From the NCBI RefSeq assembly GCF_030814715.1, contig NZ_JAUSVO010000003.1:434001-498000 (forward strand): 64,000 nucleotides of DNA. Direction: 5' to 3'. Source of the DNA: Kaistia dalseonensis (lineage in GTDB: Bacteria > Pseudomonadota > Alphaproteobacteria > Rhizobiales > Kaistiaceae). Made by a program: the position numbers and the translations under genes. Numbering within the stretch: the first letter of the stretch is position 1; each line of letters opens with the position of its first letter. This document shows positions 1 to 8,514 of the stretch, piece after piece. The notes below the pieces were generated by a model that was given only the letters and a program-made list of their open reading frames with translations, did not search any database and was not told the origin of the DNA.

Positions 1-467
1 TTGTCGGAGAGGCCGACACGGGCGAGCAGGATCTCGGCCTTGGCCCTGGCCTCACCGACCGGCATGCCGCGCACCCGCAGCGGCGCCTCGATCAGGTTCT
101 CCATCACCGTCATGTGGGAGAAGAGATTGAATGACTGGAACACCATGCCGATATCTGCGCGGCGCTTGCAGAGCAGGCTGTTCTTGACCTCATAGAGCTT
201 GCCGTCGCGCAGATCGTAGCCGACGAACTCTCCGTCCACGAGGAGGATCCCGCCCGATAGCTGCTCCAGATGGTTGATACAGCGCAGGAACGTGCTCTTG
301 CCCGAGCCGGAGGGTCCGATGATGCAGGCGACCGAACCGGCGGGGACCGTCGCGTCGATCCCTTTCAGGACCTCAAGCGGACCATAGGATTTGCGCACCC
401 CGCGGGCGAAGACCATGGCATCGGGCGCCACGCCGAAGCGCGCCTGGTTTTCCGCCTTCGGCGTCAT
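1..467 (-). CDS. Polar amino acid ABC transporter ATP-binding protein (partial)
   Basis: This is the ATPase subunit of a polar amino acid (GlnQ/HisP type) importer, cut off by the window start, so only about the first 155 residues are visible. The Walker A motif GPSGSGKST lies at about residues 51-59 and the Q-loop is within MVFQSFNLF. The Walker B and signature motifs lie outside the window. The ATG at 465-467 overlaps the TGA of the upstream permease gene (464-466), so the two are translationally coupled. It is the last visible gene of a minus-strand operon that runs oxygenase, FAD oxidase, binding protein, permease, ATPase. The family is certain; the substrate cannot be read. Confidence 0.93.
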   Translation of the reverse strand, partial: MTPKAENQARFGVAPDAMVFARGVRKSYGPLEVLKGIDATVPAGSVACIIGPSGSGKSTFLRCINHLEQLSGGILLVDGEFVGYDLRDGKLYEVKNSLLCKRRADIGMVFQSFNLFSHMTVMENLIEAPLRVRGMPVGEARAKAEILLARVGLSD

Positions 468-1411
468 GGCAGCACTCCGACACGGCGCGGGGCAAAGGCG
501 AGGCGTATCAGCCGCGCGAAGGGGCTTTCGTCGAGCTTGTCGCTCCGCCCGTAATAGCGCTCGAGAAAATGCTGTCCGATCGACATCACGGTCACGACGA
601 AGAGATACCAGAACGCCACCACGATCAGCAGCGGGATGGTCTCGAAGGTCCGGGCATAGATGCTCTGCGCCGTATAGAACAGGTCATCCACGGCGATGAA
701 GGTCACGAGCGACGTCATCTTCAAAAGGCTGATCGCCTCATTGCCCGTCGGCGGCACGATGAAGCGCATGGCTTGCGGCAGGATGATCCGCCGCAGGATC
801 TGGCCGTAGGAAAGGCCCAGGCCGCTGGCAGCTTCCGATTGGCCGCTCGGCACGGATTTGATGCCCGCGCGGATGATCTCGGCGAGATAGCCCGCCTCGC
901 AGAGCGACAACGCCACCACCGCCGAAACGAAGGGCGTCATGAAATCGTTGGTGTTGACCGAAAAGACCGGCCCGATCCAGGGCAGCGACAGCGAGAAGGT
1001 GCGGAAGAGCAGCGAGAGGTTGAACCAGAAGATGAGCTGGATCAGCGCGGGGACGCCACGGAAGAACCAGACATAGGCGCTGGCGAAACTCTGCAGCACC
1101 AGGCTCGGCGAGACGCGCATGATGGCGATGATCGTGCCGACGACGATGGCCGCCGCCATGATCACGACAGTGAGCAGAAGCGTCTTGGCGAGGCCGCGCA
1201 TGATCGAGGGATGGAACAGATAGCCGGCAGCGACATCCCAGGCGAAGGCTGGGTTCGTGGCGAGCGCACGGATGATCACGAAGGCGAACAACAGCGCGAC
1301 GACCATGCCAATCCAGATGCCGTAATGCCGGCGCGGCACCACGACCAGATCGTCAATGGGATCGGAAGGACGCTCGATCATGTTGTCCGGCTCGGCCAGG
1401 CTCATCCGCAT
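464..1411 (-). CDS. Polar amino acid ABC transporter permease
   Basis: This is an inner-membrane permease of the HisM/GlnP family, about 315 residues. Several hydrophobic segments are visible and the permease (EAA) loop around EIIRAGIKSVPSGQSEAASG contacts the ATPase. The N-terminal cytoplasmic extension of roughly 30 residues before the first membrane helix is shared with the second permease of this type at 13677-14669. The open frame extends to 1471, but that stretch is basic and leaves no room after the binding-protein stop at 1478. The ATG at 1411, preceded by CCGGGGGAAC, is preferred, and an ATG at 1405 is a close alternative. The gene sits between the binding protein and the ATPase. Confidence 0.92.
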   Translation of the reverse strand: MRMSLAEPDNMIERPSDPIDDLVVVPRRHYGIWIGMVVALLFAFVIIRALATNPAFAWDVAAGYLFHPSIMRGLAKTLLLTVVIMAAAIVVGTIIAIMRVSPSLVLQSFASAYVWFFRGVPALIQLIFWFNLSLLFRTFSLSLPWIGPVFSVNTNDFMTPFVSAVVALSLCEAGYLAEIIRAGIKSVPSGQSEAASGLGLSYGQILRRIILPQAMRFIVPPTGNEAISLLKMTSLVTFIAVDDLFYTAQSIYARTFETIPLLIVVAFWYLFVVTVMSIGQHFLERYYGRSDKLDESPFARLIRLAFAPRRVGVLP

Positions 1412-1477
1412 GTTCCCCCGGAAAGGTAGGGACAGAAAGAAGCGCCGGGAACGCAGAGGCCCCGGCGCCACTCGCGA

Positions 1478-2338
1478 TCAATCGTTGCGGACTTTGTCCA
1501 TGCTGTCGACCAGATAGGGTTCCTTGATGGCATATTTGCCCATGCCGTATTTATCGAGGACCTTCTGATAGGTGCCGTTCTTGAACAATTCCGCGAGCGC
1601 CTCGACCATCATGGTCTGCGTCGCAGCATCGCCCTTGGCGACCGCCATGCCGAGCGGCGCGACGTCATAGAGGGTCGGCAGCACGACCAGCTTGCCGCCG
1701 CTCGTCACCTCGAAATAGCTCGATGCGGTCGCATCGTCGAGCCGCGCATCGACGCGGCCGGAAAGCACCGCCTGGATGATGTCGGTCGAGGCATTGAAGA
1801 CGGATTTCTGGATCGGCGGCAGACCGGCCGTCTTGCATTCCGCATCCAGCTTGTCGACGAGGAAATCGGACGCCGTGCCGGCCGAGACGCCGACGCGCTT
1901 GCCGCAGAGCGGATGATCGCCCGAGAACGACGCCACCAGATCCGGCGTCGTCGAGGCGGCCACGCCGGCCTTCAGGAACATGACGAAATCGACCTGCTTC
2001 AAGCGGTCGGGATTGGCGGAGAACGTCTCCCAGGCGATCTTGAAGCGCCCGGCGGCGAGGCCGGGGATCATCGATGGGAACGGCGTGCGCTGGATATCGA
2101 GCTTGGCGTCGACCATCTTGGCGACTTCGCCGGCCAGCTCGATAATGATGCCGGTCTGCTTGCCGTCGGCATCGAGATATTCGAACGGCGCGTAGTCGAG
2201 CGTATTGGCGATGACCAGCGTGCCGGATTTGGCGACCTCGGGCGATTTGGTGATCTCAGCCGCCATCGCGCCCGCGCTCCATGCGACGACGCCGATCGCC
2301 AGCCCAAGCCCTGCCATGTGCCGCAAATAGTGTTTCAT
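1478..2338 (-). CDS. ABC transporter substrate-binding protein, amino acid type
   Basis: This is a periplasmic solute-binding protein of family 3 (SBP_bac_3), 286 residues. It starts with a clear Sec signal peptide (MKHYLRHMAGLGLAIGVV..., likely cut after AMAA). The typical opening LVIANTLDYAPFEYLDADGK follows, where the first lobe contacts the ligand amino group in this family. The start at 2338 has a good ribosome binding site (AGAGGACAG) and gives a proper signal peptide, while a longer frame to 2383 does not. It delivers substrate to the permease/ATPase pair downstream. It is preceded by a 177-bp gap after the FAD oxidase gene and is probably in the same operon. Confidence 0.92.
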   Translation of the reverse strand: MKHYLRHMAGLGLAIGVVAWSAGAMAAEITKSPEVAKSGTLVIANTLDYAPFEYLDADGKQTGIIIELAGEVAKMVDAKLDIQRTPFPSMIPGLAAGRFKIAWETFSANPDRLKQVDFVMFLKAGVAASTTPDLVASFSGDHPLCGKRVGVSAGTASDFLVDKLDAECKTAGLPPIQKSVFNASTDIIQAVLSGRVDARLDDATASSYFEVTSGGKLVVLPTLYDVAPLGMAVAKGDAATQTMMVEALAELFKNGTYQKVLDKYGMGKYAIKEPYLVDSMDKVRND

Positions 2339-2515
2339 GACCCTGTCCTCTGGATTTGTTTCTGGACCTGCATTGCCTGCCACCCCCGGCGCGATTCACG
2401 CCCTGGCCGGGGATCTTCAAGATCAGGCCCGCGCTCTGTCGGCCGGGTCCGGATCTGAACTTCGAAAGGGATGGTCGCCTTGGCGAGCCGGGTACGGAGG
2501 GGGATCATCATCCGC

Positions 2516-3844
2516 CTAGACCCCCGTGGTCGGCTGCATCTTGGTTCCGTCGATCAGGCGCTCGTAGCGGAAGGGTGCGGGATCGACGATCGGCGTTGCG
2601 CCGCGCACGAGATCGGCGGCGAGGCGCCCTGCCCCCGGGCCAATGCCGAAGCCGTGCCCGGAAAAGCCGGTCGCCACCACGAGACCCGACAGCGCCTCGA
2701 CGGTCGATATGACAGGAACCGCGTCGGGCGTCGCATCGATCATGCCCGCCCAATGCTGGACAACCGGAACGTTCTCGAACACCGGAAACGTCACCTTCAG
2801 CGCCGCATAGGCAGCATCGAGCGTATCGGTGCGCGGCGCCGGATCGAGAACGCGCGTCTTCTCGAACGCGAGGGCGGCCGCAGCCTTCCCCTTCATGCCA
2901 TGGCCCAGCCCCGCAAGGAGCGGCGCGCCGAAATCGAGGCGCATATGCCGCCATTCGCGTTTCAGGATGGGCAGGAAATCGGTGAAATAGCGGAAGCTGT
3001 CCGGCACGACATCGTGCAGGCTTCGCGTGCCGTCGGCGATCGTGTAGCCGCCATCGAGCCGCTTGCGATAGGCGAAGCGCGGCCCCCACGCGGCACCATC
3101 GGGCCCGCGCGGCACCGGGCCCGTTCGCAGCACCGAGGAGCGTATGCCGAGTTGCGGCAGGCGCAACCCCAGCGAGCGCAGCAACTGGCTCGACCATATG
3201 CCGCCGGCAACGACGACGTTCCGCGTGACGATCCGTCCGCGCTCGGTTTCGACCGCCGAAATCGCACCGGCACCGGTCTCGATCGAGCGGACGGCACAAT
3301 CGCCGAGCAGGATCGCTCCGGCTTTCGCGGCTGCCGCGGCGATCGCCGGCGCCGCCTTCTGCGGCTCGGCGCGGCCGTCGCTGGCCGTATAGAGCGCAGC
3401 GTGAAAGGTCGTCGTCGCGCCGGGCAGCAGGCTCGCCAGCGCGGGACCGGAGATGATCCTGGAATCGAGAGCATAGGGTCCGGCGCGGTGCAGCCAATCC
3501 TCGTGCCGCGCCACGTCGGCCTCGCTCTCGCAGAGATACAATATGCCCGTGCGGCGGAAGCCGACATCGCGGCCGACAAGGCTGCCCATCTCGTCCCAGA
3601 GCCGCATGGCCTCGATGACCAGCGGCAACTCCCTGGGATCGCGCCCCATGCGCCGCACCCAGCCCCAATTGCGGCTGGATTGCTCGCCGGCAAACGTCCC
3701 CTTCTCGCAGACGACCACCGACAGGCCAGCACGCGCCAGAAACAGCGCCGTGCTCAGGCCGATGATGCCGCCACCGACGATGACGACGTCAGCGGATGTC
3801 GGCAGCGTCTCGGAGGATCGGACGGGATCGATTGGCGGCCCCAA
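2516..3844 (-). CDS. FAD-dependent oxidoreductase (DAO/DadA family)
   Basis: This is a 442-residue flavoprotein of the D-amino acid oxidase/glycine oxidase fold. The N-terminal dinucleotide-binding motif (VVIVGGGIIGLSTALFLARAG) begins at about residue 20, and the C-terminal FAD-contacting segment ATGFSGHGFGIGPGAG is typical. Members oxidise the C-N bond of amino acids or secondary amines to imines. The longest frame begins at a TTG (3844), with GAAAGGG six bases upstream, so TTG is a plausible start. The gene lies 60 bp after the 2OG-oxygenase gene and before an amino acid-type importer. This suggests that an imported amine or amino acid derivative is oxidised, but the substrate is not known. 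Confidence 0.88.
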   Translation of the reverse strand: MGPPIDPVRSSETLPTSADVVIVGGGIIGLSTALFLARAGLSVVVCEKGTFAGEQSSRNWGWVRRMGRDPRELPLVIEAMRLWDEMGSLVGRDVGFRRTGILYLCESEADVARHEDWLHRAGPYALDSRIISGPALASLLPGATTTFHAALYTASDGRAEPQKAAPAIAAAAAKAGAILLGDCAVRSIETGAGAISAVETERGRIVTRNVVVAGGIWSSQLLRSLGLRLPQLGIRSSVLRTGPVPRGPDGAAWGPRFAYRKRLDGGYTIADGTRSLHDVVPDSFRYFTDFLPILKREWRHMRLDFGAPLLAGLGHGMKGKAAAALAFEKTRVLDPAPRTDTLDAAYAALKVTFPVFENVPVVQHWAGMIDATPDAVPVISTVEALSGLVVATGFSGHGFGIGPGAGRLAADLVRGATPIVDPAPFRYERLIDGTKMQPTTGV

Positions 3845-3904
3845 GCTCGGCCCTTTCGCGGTCGGTCTCCGGCATTGGGCCGGCCCAGACGATCGAGTCG
3901 AACG

Positions 3905-4918
3905 CTACGGCGCCACGGGCGCAGCCGCCGTACCCTTGCGGTAGTGGTAATTCTTGTCGATGCGCTCCATCAGATAGTCGCCATAGAGCACGGGCGCGTA
4001 TTTCGGCTCGGTGCCGGCGGGCAAACAGGGCGGCAGCACTTCGATCATCTCGTCCATCGACGGATCGAAGAAGAAGGGCTGCGAATAGCGCTCGCGCCCC
4101 GACCGGTTGATGACGCGATGCGGCGTCGAGACGAACTGGTCGTTCGACCAGCGGGCGAGGATGTCGCCGACATTCATCACGAAGGTGTCGGGGATCGGCG
4201 GCGCGGCGATCCAGTCGCCGGCCTTGTTCTTGACCTCGAGCCCGCCGACATTGTCCTGCGCGAGCAGCGTGATGTAGCCGTAATCCGTATGTGGCGCGGA
4301 GCCGAACAGCCCCTCCTCCGCCGGCTGCGTCGGATAATGCAGCAGGCGCAGGAACGTGGTCGGGTGCTCGAAATAGCGATCCATGCTGTCGGGCGGCATG
4401 CCGATCGAAATCGAAATAGCGCGGACCAGCTTGCGCGCCAGTTCGCTCATCTCGGCGACATAGCGATCGATGGTCGCGCGGAAGCCAGGCAGCACGGCTT
4501 CATCGGGCCATTGGTTCGGCCCCTGGAGCGGCTTGCCGGCGAGCGCACCGGGATCATCCGCCGCCACCTCGTGCATGAAGAAGATCGATTCACTCTGGTT
4601 CGGCTTGCTCACTTTCGCAACCGACGAGGTGACGATCGTCGACCCGGCAAAGGGCAGGAAGCCGCGGAAGTTCTTGTCGATCTTGAGCTTGAGCTTCTCC
4701 TCGTCGGGCAGCGCGAAGAACGCCTTGCTCATTTCGCGGACCGCCTCGACATCGGCGCGGGATACCTGATGCCCCGCGACATAGAGGAAGCCGACATTTT
4801 CCAGATAGCCGCGGAGCGTCTCCGCAACGGCCGCCACGGCGTCCGGATCGCCCGTGTAGAGCCCCGAGACATCGAGGATCGGAATCTCTGAAAAGTCCCC
4901 GCGCGTCTCGCTATTCAT
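3905..4918 (-). CDS. Isopenicillin N synthase-like 2OG-Fe(II) oxygenase
   Basis: This is a non-haem iron, 2-oxoglutarate-dependent oxygenase of the IPNS/DIOX family, 337 residues. The DIOX_N region opens with EIPILDVSGLYTGD. The iron triad is visible as His210-x-Asp212 (SAPHTDYGY) and His267 (STPHRV). An RYS motif at 277-279 is the usual 2-oxoglutarate anchor. The start at 4918 is chosen because the protein then begins like the family; a longer frame to 5209 only runs across the divergent promoter and the opposing gene. It is the first gene of the minus-strand operon, directly behind a 14-bp palindrome. It is likely a hydroxylase or demethylase acting with the FAD oxidase; substrate unknown. 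Confidence 0.9.
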   Translation of the reverse strand: MNSETRGDFSEIPILDVSGLYTGDPDAVAAVAETLRGYLENVGFLYVAGHQVSRADVEAVREMSKAFFALPDEEKLKLKIDKNFRGFLPFAGSTIVTSSVAKVSKPNQSESIFFMHEVAADDPGALAGKPLQGPNQWPDEAVLPGFRATIDRYVAEMSELARKLVRAISISIGMPPDSMDRYFEHPTTFLRLLHYPTQPAEEGLFGSAPHTDYGYITLLAQDNVGGLEVKNKAGDWIAAPPIPDTFVMNVGDILARWSNDQFVSTPHRVINRSGRERYSQPFFFDPSMDEMIEVLPPCLPAGTEPKYAPVLYGDYLMERIDKNYHYRKGTAAAPVAP

Positions 4919-4944
4919 GGCTTCCACCCGACCTTGAACATAAG

Positions 4945-4958
4945 ATACAGTACTGTAT
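4945..4958. promoter_or_regulatory. Perfect 14-bp palindrome in divergent promoter (operator candidate)
   Basis: ATACAGTACTGTAT is a perfect palindrome centred at 4951/4952. It lies between the divergent starts of the 2OG oxygenase (4918, minus) and the nucleoside hydrolase (5022, plus). Its size and symmetry fit a TetR or GntR dimer site controlling both directions. The string TAAGATACA overlaps its left side (4941-4949) and occurs again at 6048-6056, just upstream of the nearby TetR gene. Confidence 0.55.
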
Positions 4959-5021
4959 TCTGGCGCTTTCCGCTTGGCAAGCGCCGGGCGCCGTTCCCAT
5001 CCGACATGACGAGGAGAGTCC

Positions 5022-5966
5022 GTGGCACCGCGCAAGATCATCATCGATACGGATCCCGGCCAGGACGACGCCTTCGCGATCCTGTTCGCGCTCGGCTCTC
5101 CAGCTGAGCTGGAGGTCGTCGGTATCACCACGGTCGGCGGCAATGTTCCGCTGGCGCTGACGGCGGAAAATGCGCTCAAGGTCATCGAACTGGCCGGCCG
5201 CGCCGACATCCCGGTCTATGCCGGCTGCCCCGGCCCGATGGTCAAGAAGCTCAAGACAGCCGAATATGTGCACGGGCCCACCGGGATGGACGGCGCCGAC
5301 CTGCCCCGCCCCACCACGCCGCTGCAGGACGAACATGCGGTCAACTACCTCGTCCGCGCGATCATGGACGCGCCGGAAGGCGAGCTCACGGTCTGCACGC
5401 TCGGACCGATGACGAACCTCGCCATGGCCATGGTCATGGAGCCGCGGATCATCCCGCGCCTGCGCGAAGTCGTGCTCATGGGCGGCGGCTTCTTCCAAGG
5501 CGGCAATGCGACGCCGGCCGCCGAATTCAACATCTTCGTCGACCCTCACGCCGCCCATGTCGTCTTCGAATCCGGTGTGCCGGTCACGATGTGCCCCATC
5601 GACTGCACCTATACGGCCGAAATGACGGTGGAATGGCTCGACCGCTTGCGCGCGACCGGCAAGCGCGCCGCGATCGAGGCTGCCAACATGGCCGATTTCT
5701 ATCGCCAGTATGGCAGCCACAAATTCGCGACCAGCGCGCGGCCGATTCACGATGCCTGCGTTACCGGCTATCTGCTGGCGCCCGAGCTTTACGAGCAGCG
5801 GCTCTGCAACGTCACGATCGACATCGTCTCGCCCGAGACGATCGGCATGACGCTCGTCGACTGGTGGCACGTTACCGGCAAGCGCAAGAACTGCACGGTG
5901 TTGCGTCGGATCGATCCCGACCCGTTCTTCGCGCTCATGCTGGAGCGGATCGGCGCGCTCGCGTGA
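5022..5966 (+). CDS. Inosine-uridine preferring nucleoside hydrolase family protein
   Basis: This 314-residue enzyme of the IUNH fold hydrolyses the N-glycosidic bond of ribonucleosides to base and ribose. The calcium-binding signature DTDPGQDDA is at residues 9-17. The family's second metal loop appears as the TCTLGPMTNLA region, and the EFNIFVDPHAA motif is present. The start is a GTG at 5022 behind GAGGAGAG. The gene is transcribed divergently from the oxygenase/oxidase/ABC operon and shares with it an intergenic palindrome. This suggests the operon may process a nucleoside-related or N-glycosidic compound. The catalytic Asp and His positions appear intact. The exact nucleoside is not readable. 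Confidence 0.92.
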   Translation: MAPRKIIIDTDPGQDDAFAILFALGSPAELEVVGITTVGGNVPLALTAENALKVIELAGRADIPVYAGCPGPMVKKLKTAEYVHGPTGMDGADLPRPTTPLQDEHAVNYLVRAIMDAPEGELTVCTLGPMTNLAMAMVMEPRIIPRLREVVLMGGGFFQGGNATPAAEFNIFVDPHAAHVVFESGVPVTMCPIDCTYTAEMTVEWLDRLRATGKRAAIEAANMADFYRQYGSHKFATSARPIHDACVTGYLLAPELYEQRLCNVTIDIVSPETIGMTLVDWWHVTGKRKNCTVLRRIDPDPFFALMLERIGALA

Positions 5967-6065
5967 GAGCGGGACCTCGGCCGCTCGCATAGCGGCATGG
6001 TGGCGCGCGGCTCGTCCTGCCACTGGCCGGACGAGGCCGACGCTGCGTAAGATACACCCTGCGAT

Positions 6066-6077
6066 GGTTGTACAACC
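6066..6077. promoter_or_regulatory. Perfect 12-bp palindrome upstream of tetR (operator candidate)
   Basis: GGTTGTACAACC is a perfect palindrome 27 bp before the chosen TTG start of the TetR gene at 6104. This position is typical of an autoregulatory TetR operator. A longer reading of the gene from a TTG at 6068 would place the palindrome inside the coding region, which is another reason to prefer the downstream start. Confidence 0.5.
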
Positions 6078-6103
6078 GAACCCGCTGGCGGCAGGAACCC
6101 GAT

Positions 6104-6724
6104 TTGCCCAAGAGGATCTCATCGGCCAGTGAAACGGAGGCGACACCCGAGCCGAAGCGCAAGACGCTGAGCCGGGAAAGCTGGATTGCTGCCGCCCTCA
6201 AGGCCCTGGAAAAGCGTGGCATCGCAGACGTGAAGATCGACCTGCTCGCCAAGCAGTTCAAAGTGACGCGCGGCAGCTTCTACTTCCATTTCACCGGCAT
6301 CAAGGATCTGCACGAGGCGCTGCTGGAAGAATGGCGCGCGCGGAACTGCCGCCCCTTCGAGGCGCTCGACCGGATCGAGGAGCAGGACGGTCTCGCCTTC
6401 TTCACCCGGATCGTGAAGATCTGGGTCGACGAAGCCCCCTACAGGCCGCTGCTCGATCTCGCCGTCAGGGATTGGTCGCGCACAGCGCGCAAACTCGCCG
6501 ACGAAATGGCCGCGATCGACAATCTGCGCATCTCGCTGCTGACACGGGCGTTTCGGGCCATGAACTATCCCGACGACGAGAGCCTCGTGCGCGCCCGCAT
6601 CACCTATTTCCACCAGATCGGCTATTACACGCTGTCGTTCAAGGAAGCGGCGGCCGACCGCAAGCGCTACCAGCCCCTCTATGGCAAGGTCCTGCTTGGC
6701 CCACTCGGAGACCCGTCCAGCTAG
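6104..6724 (+). CDS. TetR/AcrR family transcriptional regulator
   Basis: This is a 206-residue one-component repressor. The N-terminal helix-turn-helix runs over about residues 20-65 (SRESWIAAALKALEKRG, then IDLLAKQFKVTRGSFYFHF). The ligand-binding domain follows and is not diagnostic. The start is taken as the TTG at 6104 because AGGAA lies seven bases upstream; the frame stays open to a TTG at 6068, but that overlaps a palindrome. It follows the nucleoside hydrolase gene by about 140 bp on the same strand. It is the natural candidate to bind the palindromes at 6066-6077 and 4945-4958. The family call is firm; the target is inference. Confidence 0.88.
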   Translation: MPKRISSASETEATPEPKRKTLSRESWIAAALKALEKRGIADVKIDLLAKQFKVTRGSFYFHFTGIKDLHEALLEEWRARNCRPFEALDRIEEQDGLAFFTRIVKIWVDEAPYRPLLDLAVRDWSRTARKLADEMAAIDNLRISLLTRAFRAMNYPDDESLVRARITYFHQIGYYTLSFKEAAADRKRYQPLYGKVLLGPLGDPSS

Positions 6725-6767
6725 GGCATTTTTCTCGGCGCTAACCGCTTCGCTCGAAGGCTCCGGC

Positions 6768-7595
6768 TCAGATTTCCGTCCCCGTCCTGAGCCGATCCAG
6801 GATGATGGTGCGCATGTTGCGGATGGCGGTCCGGTAGTTGAATTCCGGGAACATCATGTTGCGAAACAGCGCGCCGTCCAGGAATGTCGAGATGAACACC
6901 GCCATCTGCTTCGGCTTGGTCGGGCGGAACATCCCGCTTTCGACGCCCTCTCGGATCGCCTGGCCGAGCACCACCGATTCCTTGTCGTAGAACTGGCGGA
7001 TCGCCTTGTCGATGCGCTCATTGCGGCTGCGGGTGCTGGCATAGTCAAGGCTGACCTTGGCCAGTTTCTGCAACAACGCGAACTCGGTGACATGGATCTC
7101 GATCCAGGACGAGATGACGGCATCGGGCGTATTGGCGTGATCGCGGATGCGGTCGAATTTTTCGAAGGCCGTCGCGACGGTCATCTCGACGGCCTGCAGG
7201 AAGAGCTCTTCCTTGGAGCCGAAATAATAATAGATCAGCGACGGATTGAAGCCTGTCGCGCGCGCGATATCCTTGATCGTGACGGTCGAATAGTTCTGTT
7301 CGGCAAAGAGATCGAGCGCGGCATTGAGCAGCGTATCGGACGCGGAAAGGGTCGCGTCTCCCTTGGCCACGGCCTTCAGCCGCCCGCGCGGCGCCTTCGC
7401 GGCAGGGACCTCCTCGCCGGAACCATCCGCAGCAACTGCGGACTTGCGGGCTCTCGGCGCGGAGGCTGCTCGTGTAACCATCTGGATCCCGTCATTCCTG
7501 GCCTTCGACGGACGGCCTTTGATGTGGCCCTGTCGGAGCGCGTTCACGGAGGCGCCGCGCAGACTCGGCGCCTCCTTGCTTTCCTTGACCGTCAT
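6768..7595 (-). CDS. TetR family transcriptional regulator
   Basis: This is a TetR-type regulator of up to 275 residues. The DNA-binding helices are recognisable around LLNAALDLFAEQNYSTVTIKDIARATGFNPSLIYYYFGSK-like positions, roughly residues 86-130 of the long form. The first 80 or so residues are a low-complexity, basic, Ala/Arg/Lys-rich arm unusual for the family. Either the true start is the ATG at 7481 (about 237 residues), or the arm is real. It lies downstream of, and on the same strand as, the SDR/FAD/AKR/Rieske/LLM genes, and is the best candidate regulator of that cluster. It converges on the other TetR gene at 6724. Confidence 0.85.
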   Translation of the reverse strand: MTVKESKEAPSLRGASVNALRQGHIKGRPSKARNDGIQMVTRAASAPRARKSAVAADGSGEEVPAAKAPRGRLKAVAKGDATLSASDTLLNAALDLFAEQNYSTVTIKDIARATGFNPSLIYYYFGSKEELFLQAVEMTVATAFEKFDRIRDHANTPDAVISSWIEIHVTEFALLQKLAKVSLDYASTRSRNERIDKAIRQFYDKESVVLGQAIREGVESGMFRPTKPKQMAVFISTFLDGALFRNMMFPEFNYRTAIRNMRTIILDRLRTGTEI

Positions 7596-7622
7596 GCTCT
7601 CGGCGATCCTGTCAAGGGAAGT

Positions 7623-7637
7623 TTGCCGCTAGGGCAA
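7623..7637. promoter_or_regulatory. 15-bp inverted repeat upstream of tetR
   Basis: TTGCC-GCTAG-GGCAA is an inverted repeat with 5-bp arms. It lies 28 bp upstream of the long TetR start (7595) and just after the stop of the SDR gene (7705). It could be an autoregulatory site. The short arms make a chance occurrence possible. Confidence 0.3.
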
Positions 7638-7704
7638 CGCGACTGTGGATTGTAGCGGCAGAGACATCCTGAATGGACGCCGCATCGGCCGATCTCGAAA
7701 TGCT

Positions 7705-8514
7705 TCATTTGTCGCCGTCGTAAAGATAGGCCGAGAGATGCCATGTCGCGACGCCGCCGCCATCGACGGGCAGCGTCTGCGCCGTGATGTAGGCCGCATC
7801 GTCCGAGGCGAGAAAGGCGACCGCCTTGGCGATGTCGATCGTCAGCCCTGCCCGCTTCAGGGGAAGGCGCGACACCTCCTTGATCAGCCAGGGCTCGGCC
7901 TCCTGCCAGTTCGTCTCGGGATCGCGGATCGCGCCGGGGCTGACGCCGTTGACGCGGATGCCGAAGGGCGACCATTCGAGCGCCATCTGCTGGGTCAGGC
8001 TGACCACGGCCGCCTTGCTAGAGCCATAGGCGCCCGATCGTGGAAAGGAGCGATGCGCTGAAGCCGCGATGATGTTCACGATCGAGCCGGACTGCTGCTT
8101 CATCATCACACGCGCCACCGCGGCGCTGCAGAGGAACGTGCCCTTGACGTTGACCGCATAGACCGCGTCCCAATCATCCTCGGAAAGCTCAGTCAGCGGC
8201 GCCGCTTTGCCATAGCCGGCATTGTTGACGAGGATATCGACGCGGCCGAGGCGCGCCACCACCTCGTCCACCATCCGGTTCACCGATGCCTGGTTGGTGA
8301 TATCCGCCTCGATCGCGATCGCATCCGGACCGAACGTACCAGCAATCGCCTCGGCGGCGGCGAGATCGCCATGGGTGACGATCGCGATGATGGCACCCTC
8401 CGCCGCGAGTTCGGCCGCGATGGTATGGCCCATGCCGCGCCGACCGCCGGTGACGATTGCCACTCGGCCTTCCAGGCGCCGCCTTGCGGGCGGCGGTGCA
8501 AGCGTTTCCATCAT
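7705..8514 (-). CDS. SDR family NAD(P)-dependent oxidoreductase
   Basis: This is a classical short-chain dehydrogenase/reductase of 269 residues. The cofactor motif TGGRRGMG is at about 22-29, NNAG at 97-100, and the catalytic Tyr163-x3-Lys167 lies within AYGSSKAA. It oxidises or reduces a hydroxyl/carbonyl group, and the double-Arg cofactor loop hints at NADP. The ATG at 8514 has GGGAG upstream and overlaps the TGA of the preceding FAD gene (8511-8513), so the two are co-translated. It is the last enzyme gene of the minus-strand half of the 7.7-15.7 kb cluster, probably acting on a hydroxylated intermediate. Confidence 0.92.
   Translation of the reverse strand: MMETLAPPPARRRLEGRVAIVTGGRRGMGHTIAAELAAEGAIIAIVTHGDLAAAEAIAGTFGPDAIAIEADITNQASVNRMVDEVVARLGRVDILVNNAGYGKAAPLTELSEDDWDAVYAVNVKGTFLCSAAVARVMMKQQSGSIVNIIAASAHRSFPRSGAYGSSKAAVVSLTQQMALEWSPFGIRVNGVSPGAIRDPETNWQEAEPWLIKEVSRLPLKRAGLTIDIAKAVAFLASDDAAYITAQTLPVDGGGVATWHLSAYLYDGDK

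Noticed and set aside
2471-4891. An 806-codon open frame on the plus strand opposite the FAD oxidase and 2OG oxygenase
   Set aside because: It is a shadow of two genes with clear motifs on the minus strand; the translation is Arg/Asp/His-rich low-complexity sequence with no family features.
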